Source of the DNA: Erythrobacter colymbi | GTDB lineage: Bacteria > Pseudomonadota > Alphaproteobacteria > Sphingomonadales > Sphingomonadaceae | Direction: 5' to 3' | Length of the DNA: 64,000 nt | Assembly: GCF_002155685.1 (NCBI RefSeq) | Contig: NZ_MUYK01000003.1 | Location: forward strand, 310,001-374,000 | Part shown: positions 7,618 to 16,624 of the stretch, one piece after another | How positions within the stretch are numbered: the stretch's first letter is position 1 | Layout of the letters: each line of letters opens with the position of its first letter | Made by a program: the position numbers and the translations under genes | Notes under the pieces: generated by a model | Seen by the model: the letters and a program-made list of their open reading frames with translations, nothing else | Database searches by the model: none | Told to the model about the DNA's origin: nothing

Positions 7618-9323
7618 CCCCGCACCCCGCCGCTGCCGCCGATCCGCTCGACGATGCGGTGCTGGCGGCGCGGCTGTTCGTTCTGGCGCCCGACACTTTC
7701 AAGGGACTGGTGCTGCGCGGGAGCAGCCCGGCGCGCGAGGCGCTGGTCGCCGCGCTCGCCGAGGCGCTCCCCTTGCGCCGCCTGCCGGGCCATGTCGATG
7801 ACGAGCGGCTGCTGGGCGGGATCGACCTTGCCGCCAGTCTCTCCGCCGGACGGCCTGTCCGTCAGACCGGGCTGATCGAGGAAGCCCGCGGCGGGGCGCT
7901 GATAGCAGGCATGGCCGAGCGGATGGACGCCAGCATCGCAGGCCGCCTGGCCCAGGCTCTCGACGAGGGCGGCACCGCACTCGTCCTGCTCGACGATGCG
8001 GTGGAGCCCGAGGAGGCCCCGCCTGCGGGCCTCACCGAACGCCTCGCCTTCATGTGCGACCTTTCGGCCTCGCGCCGCTGGCAAGGGGTGGCGCTGGCAC
8101 CGGCTGGCGCTGCGCTCGCCGATATCGCGCCTTTGGACGATGCCGCGCTCTCGGCGCTGGCCGCCACGGCCAATGCGCTGGGTGTCGAATCCCTGCGCGC
8201 CCTGATCCACGCTGGCGAGACCGCGCGCGGGCTGGCGGCGCTGGCGGGGCGCTCGGCTATCGACAAGAGCGACCTCGCGGGCGCGGTGCGTCTGGTGCTC
8301 GCCCCGCGCGCCACGCGCCTGCCGCCGCAGGAGCAGGAGGCTCCGCCCCCCGAAGACCAGCCGCCCCCGCCTGACAGCCAGCATGACGACCCGTCCGACG
8401 GCGAGCAGCAGCAACAGGAACTGAACCTCTCCGAGATCCTCGTCGAGGCGGCCAAGGCCGCGATTCCGGCGGGGCTGCTCGAGCAGCTTGCAGGGGGCAA
8501 GGCCCCGCGCCGCGCGCAGTCGAGCGGCACCGGGCAGAAGCGCAAGGCGGCGACGCGCGGCAAGCCGCTGGGCGCAAGGCCGGGGATGCCGCGCGGGGGG
8601 CACAAGCTGGCGCTGATCGATTCCCTGCGTGCCGCCGTCCCGTGGCAAGCGGTGCGGCGGCGCGAACTGGGCGCAGATGCCGATGCCCCCTCCGTTGGCC
8701 CGATCATCATGCGCAAGGAAGACCTGCGCATCCGCCGCTTCGAAGAGCGCGCCGCGCGCGTCACGATCTTTGCGGTCGATGCGAGCGGATCAGCGGCAGC
8801 GGCTCGCCTCGCCGAGGCCAAGGGCGCGGTCGAGCTGATGCTGGCGCAGGCCTATGTCACCCGCTCGGAGGTCGCGCTGGTCGCCTTCCGCGGCACCTCG
8901 GCCGAGCTGCTGCTGCCTCCCACCCGCTCCCTGACCCGCGCGCGCCGGACGCTGGCCGAACTGCCCGGCGGCGGGGGGACGCCGCTGGCGCTCGGGCTCA
9001 ACGCCGCGCGCGAGGTGGCAGAGGCGGTGATCGCCAAGGGGAGGAGCGCCGCGTTGGTGATCCTCACCGATGGCAGAGCCAATATCACCGCCGATGGCTC
9101 CCCCGGCAGGCCACAGGCCGCCAAGGATGCCGAGACTGCCGCCAGAGCCATCGCCGCAAGGGGGATCGACAGTCTCGTGGTCGACATCTCCGCCCGCCCG
9201 GGCCCCGAGGGCGCCGCGCTTGCGCAGGCACTGGACGGCCGCTTCCTCGCCCTCCCCTGCGCCGACGCGCGGATGCTCAAGCAGGCGATCGACGCCGTTC
9301 AACCCTCGGCCCGCGCGGCATGA
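7614..9323 (+). CDS. bchD: Magnesium chelatase subunit D
   Basis: A 569-residue partner of BchI in the Mg-chelatase motor. Three parts are visible. First comes an inactive AAA+ domain (residues 1-230) without a good Walker A. Next is an acidic, proline- and glutamine-rich linker around residues 240-275 (runs of P, D, E and Q). Last is a C-terminal von Willebrand A domain with a MIDAS motif A-V-D-A-S-G-S (near residue 388) and L-T-D-G-R-A-N (near 483). This layout is diagnostic for BchD/ChlD. It starts in the ATGA overlap with bchI and ends in another ATGA overlap with bchO. Confidence 0.96.
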   Translation: MTPHPAAAADPLDDAVLAARLFVLAPDTFKGLVLRGSSPAREALVAALAEALPLRRLPGHVDDERLLGGIDLAASLSAGRPVRQTGLIEEARGGALIAGMAERMDASIAGRLAQALDEGGTALVLLDDAVEPEEAPPAGLTERLAFMCDLSASRRWQGVALAPAGAALADIAPLDDAALSALAATANALGVESLRALIHAGETARGLAALAGRSAIDKSDLAGAVRLVLAPRATRLPPQEQEAPPPEDQPPPPDSQHDDPSDGEQQQQELNLSEILVEAAKAAIPAGLLEQLAGGKAPRRAQSSGTGQKRKAATRGKPLGARPGMPRGGHKLALIDSLRAAVPWQAVRRRELGADADAPSVGPIIMRKEDLRIRRFEERAARVTIFAVDASGSAAAARLAEAKGAVELMLAQAYVTRSEVALVAFRGTSAELLLPPTRSLTRARRTLAELPGGGGTPLALGLNAAREVAEAVIAKGRSAALVILTDGRANITADGSPGRPQAAKDAETAARAIAARGIDSLVVDISARPGPEGAALAQALDGRFLALPCADARMLKQAIDAVQPSARAA

Positions 9324-10192
9324 GCGCGCTCGACTGGGGGCGTGAGGGGCTGATCTGGCCCCACCGCGAGACAAGCCAGTTCATCCGCACCGGCAGCGCA
9401 CGCTGGCATGTGCAGCGGATGGGCTCCGGCACGCCCCTACTCCTCCTCCACGGCACAGGCGCCTCGGTCCATTCGTGGCGGGGCCTCATGCCGATCCTCG
9501 CGCGAAGCCATGACGTCATTGCGATGGACCTCCCCCGTCACGCCTTTACCACCGGGCACGATGCCTATGCCATGAGTCTGCCTGCAATGGCGCGTGAGGT
9601 CGCGCGGGTGCTGGAGGCGCTGGAGGTGACGCCGGACGCCATCATCGGCCATTCCGCTGGCGCGGCGATTGCGCTGCAACTGGCGCTCGATCACGGCCAC
9701 AGCGGGCCGATCGTCGGCCTCAGCGCCGCCTTGCGCCCCTTCCCCGGCGCGATGGCCCAAATCTTCCCGGCCATCGCCAAGACGCTGTTCGTCAACCCGC
9801 TGGTGCCGCGCATCTTTACCGGCAGCATCGATCTGGTCGGCGGGGCCGAGAAGTTCCTGTGGCGCTCGACCCATTCGCGGATCGATGCCGCGGGGCTCGC
9901 CTGCTACCGCACGCTGCTCAAACATCCCGGCCATGCGGGCGGGGCGCTGGCGATGATGGCAAACTGGGACCTGCCCGCCCTGCGAGAGCGGATGGCTGAG
10001 GTGCGCAATCCCGTGCTGCTGCTCCACGGCGCCAACGATCCCGCCATCCCGCCCGATTGGGCGCGCGATGCCGCAAGCTGGCTGCCCGCCGCGCGGCTGG
10101 AACTTCTCCCCGGCCTCGGCCATTTGGCGCACGAGGAAGATCCCGCTAAGGCGGCCGCTCACATCGCGGCCTTCCTTGCGGCTGCGCATTAG
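9320..10192 (+). CDS. bchO: BchO, alpha/beta-hydrolase-fold protein of the Mg-chelatase operon
   Basis: A 290-residue alpha/beta hydrolase. It shows the oxyanion motif L-L-L-L-H-G-T-G (about residue 40), the nucleophile elbow G-H-S-A-G-A (about residue 112), a late aspartate in H-G-A-N-D-P-A-I-P and the catalytic histidine in L-G-H-L-A-H-E-E. The family always accompanies bchI and bchD in purple bacteria; it has been proposed to help Mg chelatase, but its reaction is not established. The ATG at 9320 overlaps the bchD stop as ATGA. The region upstream of that in the same frame reads bchD out of frame and is not coding. Confidence 0.93.
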   Translation: MSALDWGREGLIWPHRETSQFIRTGSARWHVQRMGSGTPLLLLHGTGASVHSWRGLMPILARSHDVIAMDLPRHAFTTGHDAYAMSLPAMAREVARVLEALEVTPDAIIGHSAGAAIALQLALDHGHSGPIVGLSAALRPFPGAMAQIFPAIAKTLFVNPLVPRIFTGSIDLVGGAEKFLWRSTHSRIDAAGLACYRTLLKHPGHAGGALAMMANWDLPALRERMAEVRNPVLLLHGANDPAIPPDWARDAASWLPAARLELLPGLGHLAHEEDPAKAAAHIAAFLAAAH

Positions 10193-10205
10193 ACAAGGGA
10201 GCGCC

Positions 10206-10364
10206 ATGAACTACGGCTGGATCGAGATCGTGCTGTTCTATGGCGGCGCCATCACCTTCGGCGTGTGGCAATGGCTCAAGATGGACCGGATGCTGAAGAA
10301 GACCCGCGCGGAGAAAGCCGCGAAGGATGCTGCCGAGCGCGAGGGTGAAGGCCCCGCCGCCTGA
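10206..10364 (+). CDS. Small single-pass membrane protein in the bchIDO operon
   Basis: A 52-residue protein, MNYGWIEIVLFYGGAITFG then a W-Q-W-L-K-M-D-R-M boundary and a highly charged tail (KKTRAEKAAKDAAEREGEG). One membrane segment (residues 5-22) with a short periplasmic N-terminus and a cytoplasmic charged helix is the obvious reading. The gap to bchO is 13 bases and holds AAGGGAG, a good ribosome-binding site. I do not recognise a family. Its position suggests a co-expressed accessory factor, perhaps a membrane anchor for a bacteriochlorophyll enzyme; that is inference. Confidence 0.75.
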   Translation: MNYGWIEIVLFYGGAITFGVWQWLKMDRMLKKTRAEKAAKDAAEREGEGPAA

Positions 10365-10374
10365 TCCCCTGACG

Positions 10375-11928
10375 ATGTCCGAAGCGCCCGCTTTCCCGTC
10401 CCCCGCCCCCGCCCGCGCGCTACCGGCATGGGCGGGCTTTGCGCTGCTGTGCCTCGCCTCGCTTGCGTCGCTGCTGCTGGTGGGCCTGCCGCCGCTCACC
10501 GACCTTTACGGCCACCTCGGACGCTTCGCGATCCAGACCGAACTGGCGCAGCGCCCCGCGCTCCAGCCGTTCTTTTCCTATGACTGGAAGCTGATCGGCA
10601 ACCTCGGCAGCGATCTGCTGGTCGAGGCTCTGCACCCGCTGCTGGGGCTCGAGAGATCGGTGCGCGCCGCGGTGCTGCTGACCCAGTTGCTGGCGAGCGC
10701 GGGGGTGCTGGCGGTGAGCCGCGCGGTGCACGGGCGGATCACGCCCTTCGCCATCGCCGCGCTGCCGCTGATCTACGGCTATCCCTTCAACTTCGGTTTC
10801 CTCAATTTCTCGCTCGGCATGGCGCTGGCGCTGCTCGCCTTTGCGGGATGGCTGACCCTGCGCGCGGACGGACGAGGCGTGCTCGCGGGCGTGTGGCTGG
10901 CGCTGGCGGGAGCGGCGATCTGGCTGTGCCATACCTATGGCTGGGTGTTCCTTGGCCTGCTTGCCGGTGCAACAATGCTCGCCGAGGTCTGGGCGGCGCG
11001 CACGCCTCCCTTCCGCGCGGTCCTGCGCATCCTTGCCGCGTGCTGGCCGCTGCTGCTGCCGCTGGTGCCGATGCTGCTGTGGCGCGCGGGTGCGGATGCG
11101 GGCGGCGGAGCGGTCACGGGCGACTGGTCGGCGGGGATGAAGCTGGTGTGGCTGATCTCGGTCCTGCGCACCCGCTGGATGGTGCCCGACCTTGGCGGAG
11201 CGCTGTTCCTTGCGGGGCTGATCTACTGGACAGCGCGGCGGCATGCGGGAGCGATCAACCCGCGCATGGGCGTTGCGGCGCTGCTCTGCGCGATGGGCTT
11301 CATGGTCCTGCCGATGAACGTGTTCGGATCAGCCTTCGCCGACATGCGGCTTGCCCCCTACGCTTTCATCGTCGCTCTGCTGGCGCTCTCCCCTGCCGCC
11401 CTCACCCCGCGCGCGCGGCAGGTGGTGGGCACGCTCGCGCTCAGCTTCTTCGCGCTGCGGATGGTGACGACGGGGCTCGCCTACAGCGCGCAGGAGCGCG
11501 AGGTCGCCGCGCATCTGCCCGCGCTCGATGCCATGCCGGAAGGCGCGCGGGTGGCGTTTCTGGTGGTGAAACCGTGCGAGGCAGGCTGGCCGCTCCCCGT
11601 GCTCGACCACCTCGGCAGCCTCGCGCTGGTGCGGCGCAATGTCTTCGCCAACGACCAGTGGGACGTGCCCGGGATGAACCCGCTCAGGGTGCATTATCCC
11701 GCTGCCGAACCCTATGCGCGCGATCCCTCGCAGGCGGTGCTGCCCGATGGCTGCCCGGCCGATCCGGCGCGCACCCTGTCGCGCACGCTCGCCGCGCTGC
11801 CGCTCGGGGCCTTCACCCATGTCTGGATCGTCGGCGAACTGCCGCCCGCGATGCCCGTCCCTGCCGGGCTGACCCCCGTGCCGGTCGCGGGCGAAGGCAG
11901 GCTCTACGCCGTCAGGCCCGCCGCCTAG
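10375..11928 (+). CDS. Polytopic membrane protein of GT-C-like build, function unknown
   Basis: A 517-residue protein with about 10 hydrophobic segments over residues 20-385 and a soluble C-terminal domain of about 130 residues. Near the start, after the first membrane helix, is P-L-T-D-L-Y-G-H-L-G-R: an acidic residue plus histidine in the first periplasmic loop, as in GT-C glycosyltransferases that use lipid-linked sugars. That resemblance is weak and is only a hint. The ATG at 10375 follows the 52-residue gene by 10 bases, so it belongs to the bchIDO transcript. Its stop overlaps the crtC stop from the other strand by 4 bases. No bacteriochlorophyll or carotenoid enzyme I know has this shape. 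Confidence 0.8.
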   Translation: MSEAPAFPSPAPARALPAWAGFALLCLASLASLLLVGLPPLTDLYGHLGRFAIQTELAQRPALQPFFSYDWKLIGNLGSDLLVEALHPLLGLERSVRAAVLLTQLLASAGVLAVSRAVHGRITPFAIAALPLIYGYPFNFGFLNFSLGMALALLAFAGWLTLRADGRGVLAGVWLALAGAAIWLCHTYGWVFLGLLAGATMLAEVWAARTPPFRAVLRILAACWPLLLPLVPMLLWRAGADAGGGAVTGDWSAGMKLVWLISVLRTRWMVPDLGGALFLAGLIYWTARRHAGAINPRMGVAALLCAMGFMVLPMNVFGSAFADMRLAPYAFIVALLALSPAALTPRARQVVGTLALSFFALRMVTTGLAYSAQEREVAAHLPALDAMPEGARVAFLVVKPCEAGWPLPVLDHLGSLALVRRNVFANDQWDVPGMNPLRVHYPAAEPYARDPSQAVLPDGCPADPARTLSRTLAALPLGAFTHVWIVGELPPAMPVPAGLTPVPVAGEGRLYAVRPAA

Positions 11929-12860
11929 CGCTTGCGGCGCGGCATCCGGTAGGGGAGCATGAACTGGACGAGGCGGCTGGAGAAGCGGCGCATGTCGAGG
12001 CTCTCCTGCACCGCGACCACCTCCTCGCCGAGGAAGCGCGAGGCAAGCTCGGAGCGGGCGTAGAAAGGCGTATCCTCCCATGTCCGGCGCACCTCGGCGA
12101 CGCCGATGTCGGAGCGGGTGCGGCGCGTGATGCCCCACTTGCTGTCGGGGAGCGCCGCAATCGGCGGCAGCTCCACCGGCTCGGGCACGCCGTGGCGGTC
12201 GAACCGCAAGGCGCTGGCGAACAGCGATCCGTCCCCCCGCTCGCCCTCGTAGCACACCAGCGCGCCTTCCTTGAGATGCGCCCTCGACCAGTGCCAGGTG
12301 TTGAAGCCGGTCTCCAGCGGCTCGGCCCCGCGGTTGTGGTCGAGATAGGCCTTGCCGCTCCAGCTGATGCCGGGCGAGGTCATGGCGACCTCGATCCGCG
12401 CGCAGGGGGCAAGGCAGTGCCAGATGTGGTTCTCGTTCCGGTCGAGCGCGAAGGCGGCGCGGTTGAGCATTTCGGGGAACACCCGCACCGTGCCCCGCAC
12501 CGGACGCTGCCACGGCACGAACAGGCGCGTGTCGCCCTCGACGATGTCGATGGTGAGCGCGCCGTTCTCCCAGCGCACGTTGGAGGGGCCGATGGCGAGG
12601 CTGGAGGCATCGCGTGCAACCGTGTCGCGCCGCCGCTCGGTCATCGCCCAGCGCGCCTGCGGGCCGTAGAGCGCGACATTGAGGGCGCAGTGATCGAGCG
12701 GATCGCCCCGCCCGCTCTTCTTGTAATAGGGCGAGAACACGCTGCCCAGAAAGGCGATGATCGTCAGCCCGTGCTGCCCGTCGTCGCTGATGGCATCGAC
12801 ATACCACCAGGAGTAGCCGCCCGCGGGGATGTCCTCGTCGAAGCGAGGTCCTTCGCGATC
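11925..12860 (-). CDS. crtC: Hydroxyneurosporene synthase (carotenoid 1,2-hydratase), start unresolved
   Basis: About 311 residues. CrtC adds water to the psi end of acyclic carotenoids in the spheroidene/spirilloxanthin pathway and acts at the membrane. Diagnostic blocks are G-G-Y-S-W-W-Y-V-D-A-I-S-D-D-G, F-L-G-S-V-F-S-P-Y-Y, D-H-C-A-L-N-V-A-L-Y and W-A-M-T-E-R-R. The conserved core begins near 12851, inside the last 90 bases of crtD in another frame. Upstream in this frame there is no ATG, GTG or TTG until 13133, so the given start is only the minimal homologous extent. Either initiation is non-canonical or an indel (natural or assembly) has separated the gene from its start. The C-terminus is convergent with the 10375 gene. 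Confidence 0.82.
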   Translation of the reverse strand, partial: DREGPRFDEDIPAGGYSWWYVDAISDDGQHGLTIIAFLGSVFSPYYKKSGRGDPLDHCALNVALYGPQARWAMTERRRDTVARDASSLAIGPSNVRWENGALTIDIVEGDTRLFVPWQRPVRGTVRVFPEMLNRAAFALDRNENHIWHCLAPCARIEVAMTSPGISWSGKAYLDHNRGAEPLETGFNTWHWSRAHLKEGALVCYEGERGDGSLFASALRFDRHGVPEPVELPPIAALPDSKWGITRRTRSDIGVAEVRRTWEDTPFYARSELASRFLGEEVVAVQESLDMRRFSSRLVQFMLPYRMPRRKR

Positions 12861-14329
12861 ACCCGCGCGGCCAGCTGCCCGGACAAGGCTGCCATGGGGA
12901 CGCCGGCCGCCGGATGGGTCGCCCCGCCCGTGCAGTAGAGCCCTGGCAGACGGGTCTTCGGCCCCTGCCGCTGGAAGGAGGCCGCCCAGCCGTGCGACGC
13001 TCTGCCATAGAGGGCGCCGCCCGTGGCCGGGAAGAGGTGCTCCCAGTCCTGCGGGGTCATGAGCCGATGCGGGAAGGCGTCTTCCAGTGTCAGGCCGCAG
13101 CGCCTGAGCGTCGCCATCATGCTTCGCGTGCATCGCTCTCTCTCCTCGGGGGTATAGGTGTGAACGTCTCCATCGGCGGGGGCGTTGACGATGATCTGGA
13201 GGCGCTCGCGACCGGTTGGTGGCGGCGCATGATGGTCGGCACCGCGATCGATGGCGCAGACATAGACGGTGGGCTCGGAGGGCGTGGCCCCGGCGCCGAT
13301 CTCGCGGAACTCGCGCGCGTAATCGCGCGAGAAGAAGACGTTGTGATGGGTGAGGTCGAACCCGCGCGTCTCGGCATGGGCATACCACACCAGCGCCGAG
13401 AGCGAGCGTTTGGCGGGCGGGATCGCCGGCACCGCGCGGCTCGCCGCCTCGCCGAAGCGGCCGGTGGCGAGCGCGGATGGATCGCCGTTGCAGATCACGA
13501 TGTCGGCAGGGACGACTTCGCCGCTCGTGAGCCTCACCCCGCTGGTGCGGCCCCTGGCGGTGAGCACTTCGGCCACCCCTGCCCCCGTGCGGACCCGCGC
13601 ACCCTGCCGCTCGGCCAGACCCGCCAGCGCCTTGGCGAGCGCATGAATCCCGCCCTCGATCAGCCACACGCCGCGCGCCTCGACATGCGCGATCAGCATG
13701 AGCGTAGCGGGTGCGCTGAAGGGGGAGGAGCCGCAATAGGTCGCATAGCGCCCGAACAGCTGTTGCAGGCGCGGGTCTTTGAAATGCTCGCCGAGCGCCT
13801 TCCACATCCCGTCGAAGGGCCGCATCGCCAGCATCTCGGGGAGCTTGGTGAGCCCCATGCGCCACATCATCGGCAGCGGCGTGCTGGCCTTGTCGCCGCG
13901 CAGGAAGGGCTCCTCGAGCACGTTGAAGATGCGCGCTGCCTCGGCAGTGAAGGCGCGGTAGCCGCGCGCCGCCTCGGCTCCGGCGAAGCGGCCGACGGCC
14001 TCGGCGCTCGCTTCGGGATCGGCGAAAAGGTCGAGCGTGCCGCTATCGTCCCACGCATGGCGGGCGAGCACCTCGGCCTTGCGGACGCTGACATGGTCCT
14101 CGAGCCGCGCGTTCCCGCAGGCGGCGAAGATCTCGTCGAACACGGCCCGGTAAGTGAACACGGTCGGCCCGCCATCGACCGGCGCGCCATCGACCTCGAC
14201 CCGGCGTGCCTTGCCGCCGACCCAGGTCTCCTTCTCGAAGACGGTGACATCCGCGCCGCGCGCAGCCAGCAGGGCGGCGCTGGTAAGACCGCCAATGCCT
14301 GCTCCGATCACGGCGACTCGCGCGTTCAC
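12764..14329 (-). CDS. crtD: Acyclic carotenoid 3,4-desaturase (methoxyneurosporene dehydrogenase)
   Basis: A 521-residue FAD enzyme of the phytoene-desaturase family. The dinucleotide motif V-I-G-A-G-I-G-G-L-T-S-A lies at residues 6-17, V-F-E-K follows at about residue 32, G-G-P-T-V-F-T-Y is a typical CrtD block, and the C-terminal flavin motif reads L-Y-C-T-G-G-A-T-H-P-A-A-G-V-P. CrtD desaturates C3-C4 of hydroxylated or methoxylated carotenoids. GTG at 14329 is chosen because GAGGG precedes it and it begins directly at the Rossmann strand. The last ~23 residues (from R-T-S-P-R) look like out-of-frame reading of the crtC start, so the natural stop may have been lost. Divergent from crtF across a PpsR site. 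Confidence 0.93.
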   Translation of the reverse strand: MNARVAVIGAGIGGLTSAALLAARGADVTVFEKETWVGGKARRVEVDGAPVDGGPTVFTYRAVFDEIFAACGNARLEDHVSVRKAEVLARHAWDDSGTLDLFADPEASAEAVGRFAGAEAARGYRAFTAEAARIFNVLEEPFLRGDKASTPLPMMWRMGLTKLPEMLAMRPFDGMWKALGEHFKDPRLQQLFGRYATYCGSSPFSAPATLMLIAHVEARGVWLIEGGIHALAKALAGLAERQGARVRTGAGVAEVLTARGRTSGVRLTSGEVVPADIVICNGDPSALATGRFGEAASRAVPAIPPAKRSLSALVWYAHAETRGFDLTHHNVFFSRDYAREFREIGAGATPSEPTVYVCAIDRGADHHAPPPTGRERLQIIVNAPADGDVHTYTPEERERCTRSMMATLRRCGLTLEDAFPHRLMTPQDWEHLFPATGGALYGRASHGWAASFQRQGPKTRLPGLYCTGGATHPAAGVPMAALSGQLAARVIAKDLASTRTSPRAATPGGMSMPSATTGSTG

Positions 14330-14382
14330 TTGCCCTCGCTCCCGTCGATCCTCGCGATTATCATTGACCTTACGGCTCCATC

Positions 14383-14400
14383 TGTCCAATTATTTAGACA
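14383..14400. promoter_or_regulatory. PpsR/CrtJ operator between crtD and crtF
   Basis: TGTCCAATTATTTAGACA is a perfect TGT-N12-ACA site in the 95-base divergent gap, 25 bases before the crtF GTG and 54 bases before the crtD GTG. One site can therefore repress both carotenoid genes. On the minus strand TTGGAC inside the site can serve as -35, with AATGAT 18 bases on as -10 for crtD. Confidence 0.75.
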
Positions 14401-14424
14401 TATGATGTGTAAAGAGCCCCGCAA

Positions 14425-15549
14425 GTGAGCCTCTGGGCCGATCTCAAGCTGGGTTATGTCGCCAGACGCAACCGCGTCTTCTCCTCGCCGAAGTTCCAGC
14501 ACTGGGCCGCGCGCCTGCCGGTGATCCGCTGGATCGCGACGCGCCGCGCGGCGGGGGCCTTCGACCTTCTGGCGGGCTTTGCCTATTCGCAGGTGCTGCG
14601 CGCCTATGTGGAAGGCAGGCTGTTCGAGGTGCTGAAGGACGGGCCGCTCTCCGCCGCCGCGATCGCCCCGCGCCTCGGCCTGTCGGAGGCCGCCGCACTT
14701 ACCCTGCTGCGCGCGGGTCGCCCACTGATGCTGTCGGAGGAGCCTGCCCCCGATCACTGGATGCTCGGCGAGCAAGGCGCTGTATTCGCGACCAATCCCG
14801 GCGTGCAGGCGATGGTGCGTCACCACCGGCTGCTCTATGCCGATCTCGCCGATCCGATGGCGCTGCTGCGCACCGACCGCGCCGAGCCGACGTCGCTCTC
14901 GCGCTTCTGGACCTATGCAGGCGCGCTCCAGGGCGCGACCGAGCGGGGGGAGGATACGGCGGAGTATTCCGAGCTGATGGCCGCCTCGCAGCACTTCGTC
15001 GCAGACGAGGTGCTGGCGACGGTGGCTTTCCGCGATGTCGAACGCCTGCTCGATGTCGGCGGCGGGCACGGGGCCTTCCTGCGGCACATCGGCACGGCCT
15101 GGCCGCACCTGCAGCTCGGCCTGTTCGACCTGCCGGAGGTGGTCGAGACCGGCGCCAAGGTGCTCGGCGAGGCGGTAGGCCGGGCGCGCGTCACTCCGCA
15201 TCCGGGCAATTTTTTCAGTGATTCTATACCGCAAGGGTATGACATGGTCTCGCTGATCCGGATCCTCCACGATCACGACGATGCGCCTGCGCAGGCCCTC
15301 CTCGCCAATATCCGCAAGAGCCTCGCCCCCGGCAGCCGCCTGCTGATCGCCGAGCCGATGGCGCGCATCCCCGGCGCGGAGGCGATGGGGGAGGCGTTTT
15401 TCGGGCTCTACCTGTGGGCAATGGGATCGGGCCGCCCGCGCAGCCCGGCCGAGATCATCGCCATGACGCGCGCCGCGGGTTTTACCGCCGCACGCTTCGT
15501 CGCAACCGCGCAACCGGTCAACGCAAGCGTGATTATCGCCACCGCGTGA
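14425..15549 (+). CDS. crtF: Demethylspheroidene/hydroxyneurosporene O-methyltransferase
   Basis: A 374-residue SAM-dependent O-methyltransferase that caps the C1 hydroxyl of acyclic carotenoids made by CrtC. It has an N-terminal dimerisation/winged-helix part (about residues 40-110) and a C-terminal Rossmann domain with L-L-D-V-G-G-G-H-G-A-F near residue 210, D-M-V-S-L-I-R-I-L-H-D-H-D-D with the catalytic histidine near 275-285, and L-L-I-A-E-P-M-A. The start is GTG at 14425 with only a weak AAAGAG upstream. Divergent from crtD. Together crtC, D and F give the methoxylated late pathway; crtE, B, I and A are not in the window and must lie elsewhere. Confidence 0.92.
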   Translation: MSLWADLKLGYVARRNRVFSSPKFQHWAARLPVIRWIATRRAAGAFDLLAGFAYSQVLRAYVEGRLFEVLKDGPLSAAAIAPRLGLSEAAALTLLRAGRPLMLSEEPAPDHWMLGEQGAVFATNPGVQAMVRHHRLLYADLADPMALLRTDRAEPTSLSRFWTYAGALQGATERGEDTAEYSELMAASQHFVADEVLATVAFRDVERLLDVGGGHGAFLRHIGTAWPHLQLGLFDLPEVVETGAKVLGEAVGRARVTPHPGNFFSDSIPQGYDMVSLIRILHDHDDAPAQALLANIRKSLAPGSRLLIAEPMARIPGAEAMGEAFFGLYLWAMGSGRPRSPAEIIAMTRAAGFTAARFVATAQPVNASVIIATA

Positions 15550-15557
15550 CGAAAAGT

Positions 15558-15598
15558 TGTCCAGTCAGTTTGACAGTTGGGAACGTAAGGCGTAGCAC
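15558..15598 (+). promoter_or_regulatory. bchC promoter with overlapping PpsR/CrtJ operator
   Basis: TGTCCAGTCAGTTTGACA (15558-15575) is a perfect TGT-N12-ACA site. Its right end forms a consensus -35 TTGACA (15570-15575), followed by a 17-base spacer and TAGCAC (15593-15598) as a weak -10. An operator covering the -35 is the classic arrangement for CrtJ/PpsR repression of bchC. It probably drives the long bchCXYZ-pufBALM transcript. Confidence 0.78.
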
Positions 15599-15676
15599 AC
15601 AGTTGGGAGAACGTAGCTGCGGGGTTTTCGACTCGGCGTTCGCGCCTCGAATTCCACCTCAGGGGAGACCGAGGAC

Positions 15677-16624
15677 ATGAACACGCTGGCCGTCATTCTC
15701 GAAGCACCGGAGCGCCTCGCTCTGCGTGCGCTTGAGATGAAGCCGGTGGAGGCCTCGGACGTTCTCGTCGAGATCGCCTGGAGCGGGATCAGCACCGGCA
15801 CCGAAAAACTGCTCTTCACAGGCCGCATGCCGCCCTTCCCGGGCCTCGGCTATCCGCTCGTGCCGGGTTACGAATCCGTCGGCCGCATCGTGGACGCAGG
15901 GCCCGAAGCCCGCGCGCGGATCGGCGACTGGGTCTTCGTTCCGGGAGCGAATTGCTACACCGATGCGCGCGGCCTCTTCGGGGGCACCGCGCGCCGCGTG
16001 ATAGTGCCGTCGGCGCGGGCGTTGCCGATCCCCGAGCACCTCGGTGAAGCCGGGGTGCTCTGTGCCCTCGCGGCGACGGCACTACACGCGATCAAGGGCG
16101 GCTTTGCCCGCCGCGAGGCGCTGCCCGACCTCATCATCGGCCACGGCGTGCTCGGTCGTCTTCTCGCCCGGCTGACGCTGGCATTGGGCGGCGCGGCGCC
16201 GACCGTGTGGGAAACCAATCCCGCCCGCCGTTCGGGTGCCACGGGCTACAATGTCATCGACCCCGCCGCCGACGAGCGCCGCGATTACCACGCGATCTAC
16301 GACGCGAGCGGTGATGCGGGCCTGATCGACGATCTCATCATGCGCCTTTCCAAGGGCGGGGAGATCGTTCTGGCGGGCTTCTATTCCGAGCGCGTCAGCT
16401 TCGCCTTCCCCGCCGCCTTCATGCGCGAGGCGCATTTCCGCGTCGCCGCCGAATGGCAGCCGGGCGACCTCGCCGAAACGCGGGCGCTGATCGAATGCGG
16501 GAGGCTCGATCTCAAGGGCCTCGTCACCAACCGGCGCCCTGCCGGCGAGGCGCTCGACGCCTACCCCCAAGCCTTCAGCGATCCCGATTGCCTGAAGATG
16601 GTTCTCGATTGGAGCGAATGCTGA
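15677..16624 (+). CDS. bchC: Bacteriochlorophyllide a dehydrogenase (3-hydroxyethyl oxidation)
   Basis: A 315-residue medium-chain dehydrogenase-like enzyme that oxidises the C3 1-hydroxyethyl group to acetyl in the last ring-modification step of bacteriochlorophyllide a synthesis. Family blocks are [15 protein letters not shown] (about residue 35), [10 protein letters not shown], and H-G-V-L-G-R-L in the nucleotide-binding region (about residue 157). Length is normal. First gene of the bchCXYZ-puf operon, with a PpsR-covered promoter about 100 bases upstream. Its stop shares bases with the bchX start (TGATG). Confidence 0.95.
   Translation: MNTLAVILEAPERLALRALEMKPVEASDVLVEIAWSGISTGTEKLLFTGRMPPFPGLGYPLVPGYESVGRIVDAGPEARARIGDWVFVPGANCYTDARGLFGGTARRVIVPSARALPIPEHLGEAGVLCALAATALHAIKGGFARREALPDLIIGHGVLGRLLARLTLALGGAAPTVWETNPARRSGATGYNVIDPAADERRDYHAIYDASGDAGLIDDLIMRLSKGGEIVLAGFYSERVSFAFPAAFMREAHFRVAAEWQPGDLAETRALIECGRLDLKGLVTNRRPAGEALDAYPQAFSDPDCLKMVLDWSEC

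Noticed and set aside
12914..14428. 504-codon plus-strand frame across crtD
   Set aside because: crtD on the minus strand has all flavin motifs; the plus frame has no start site or recognisable domain.
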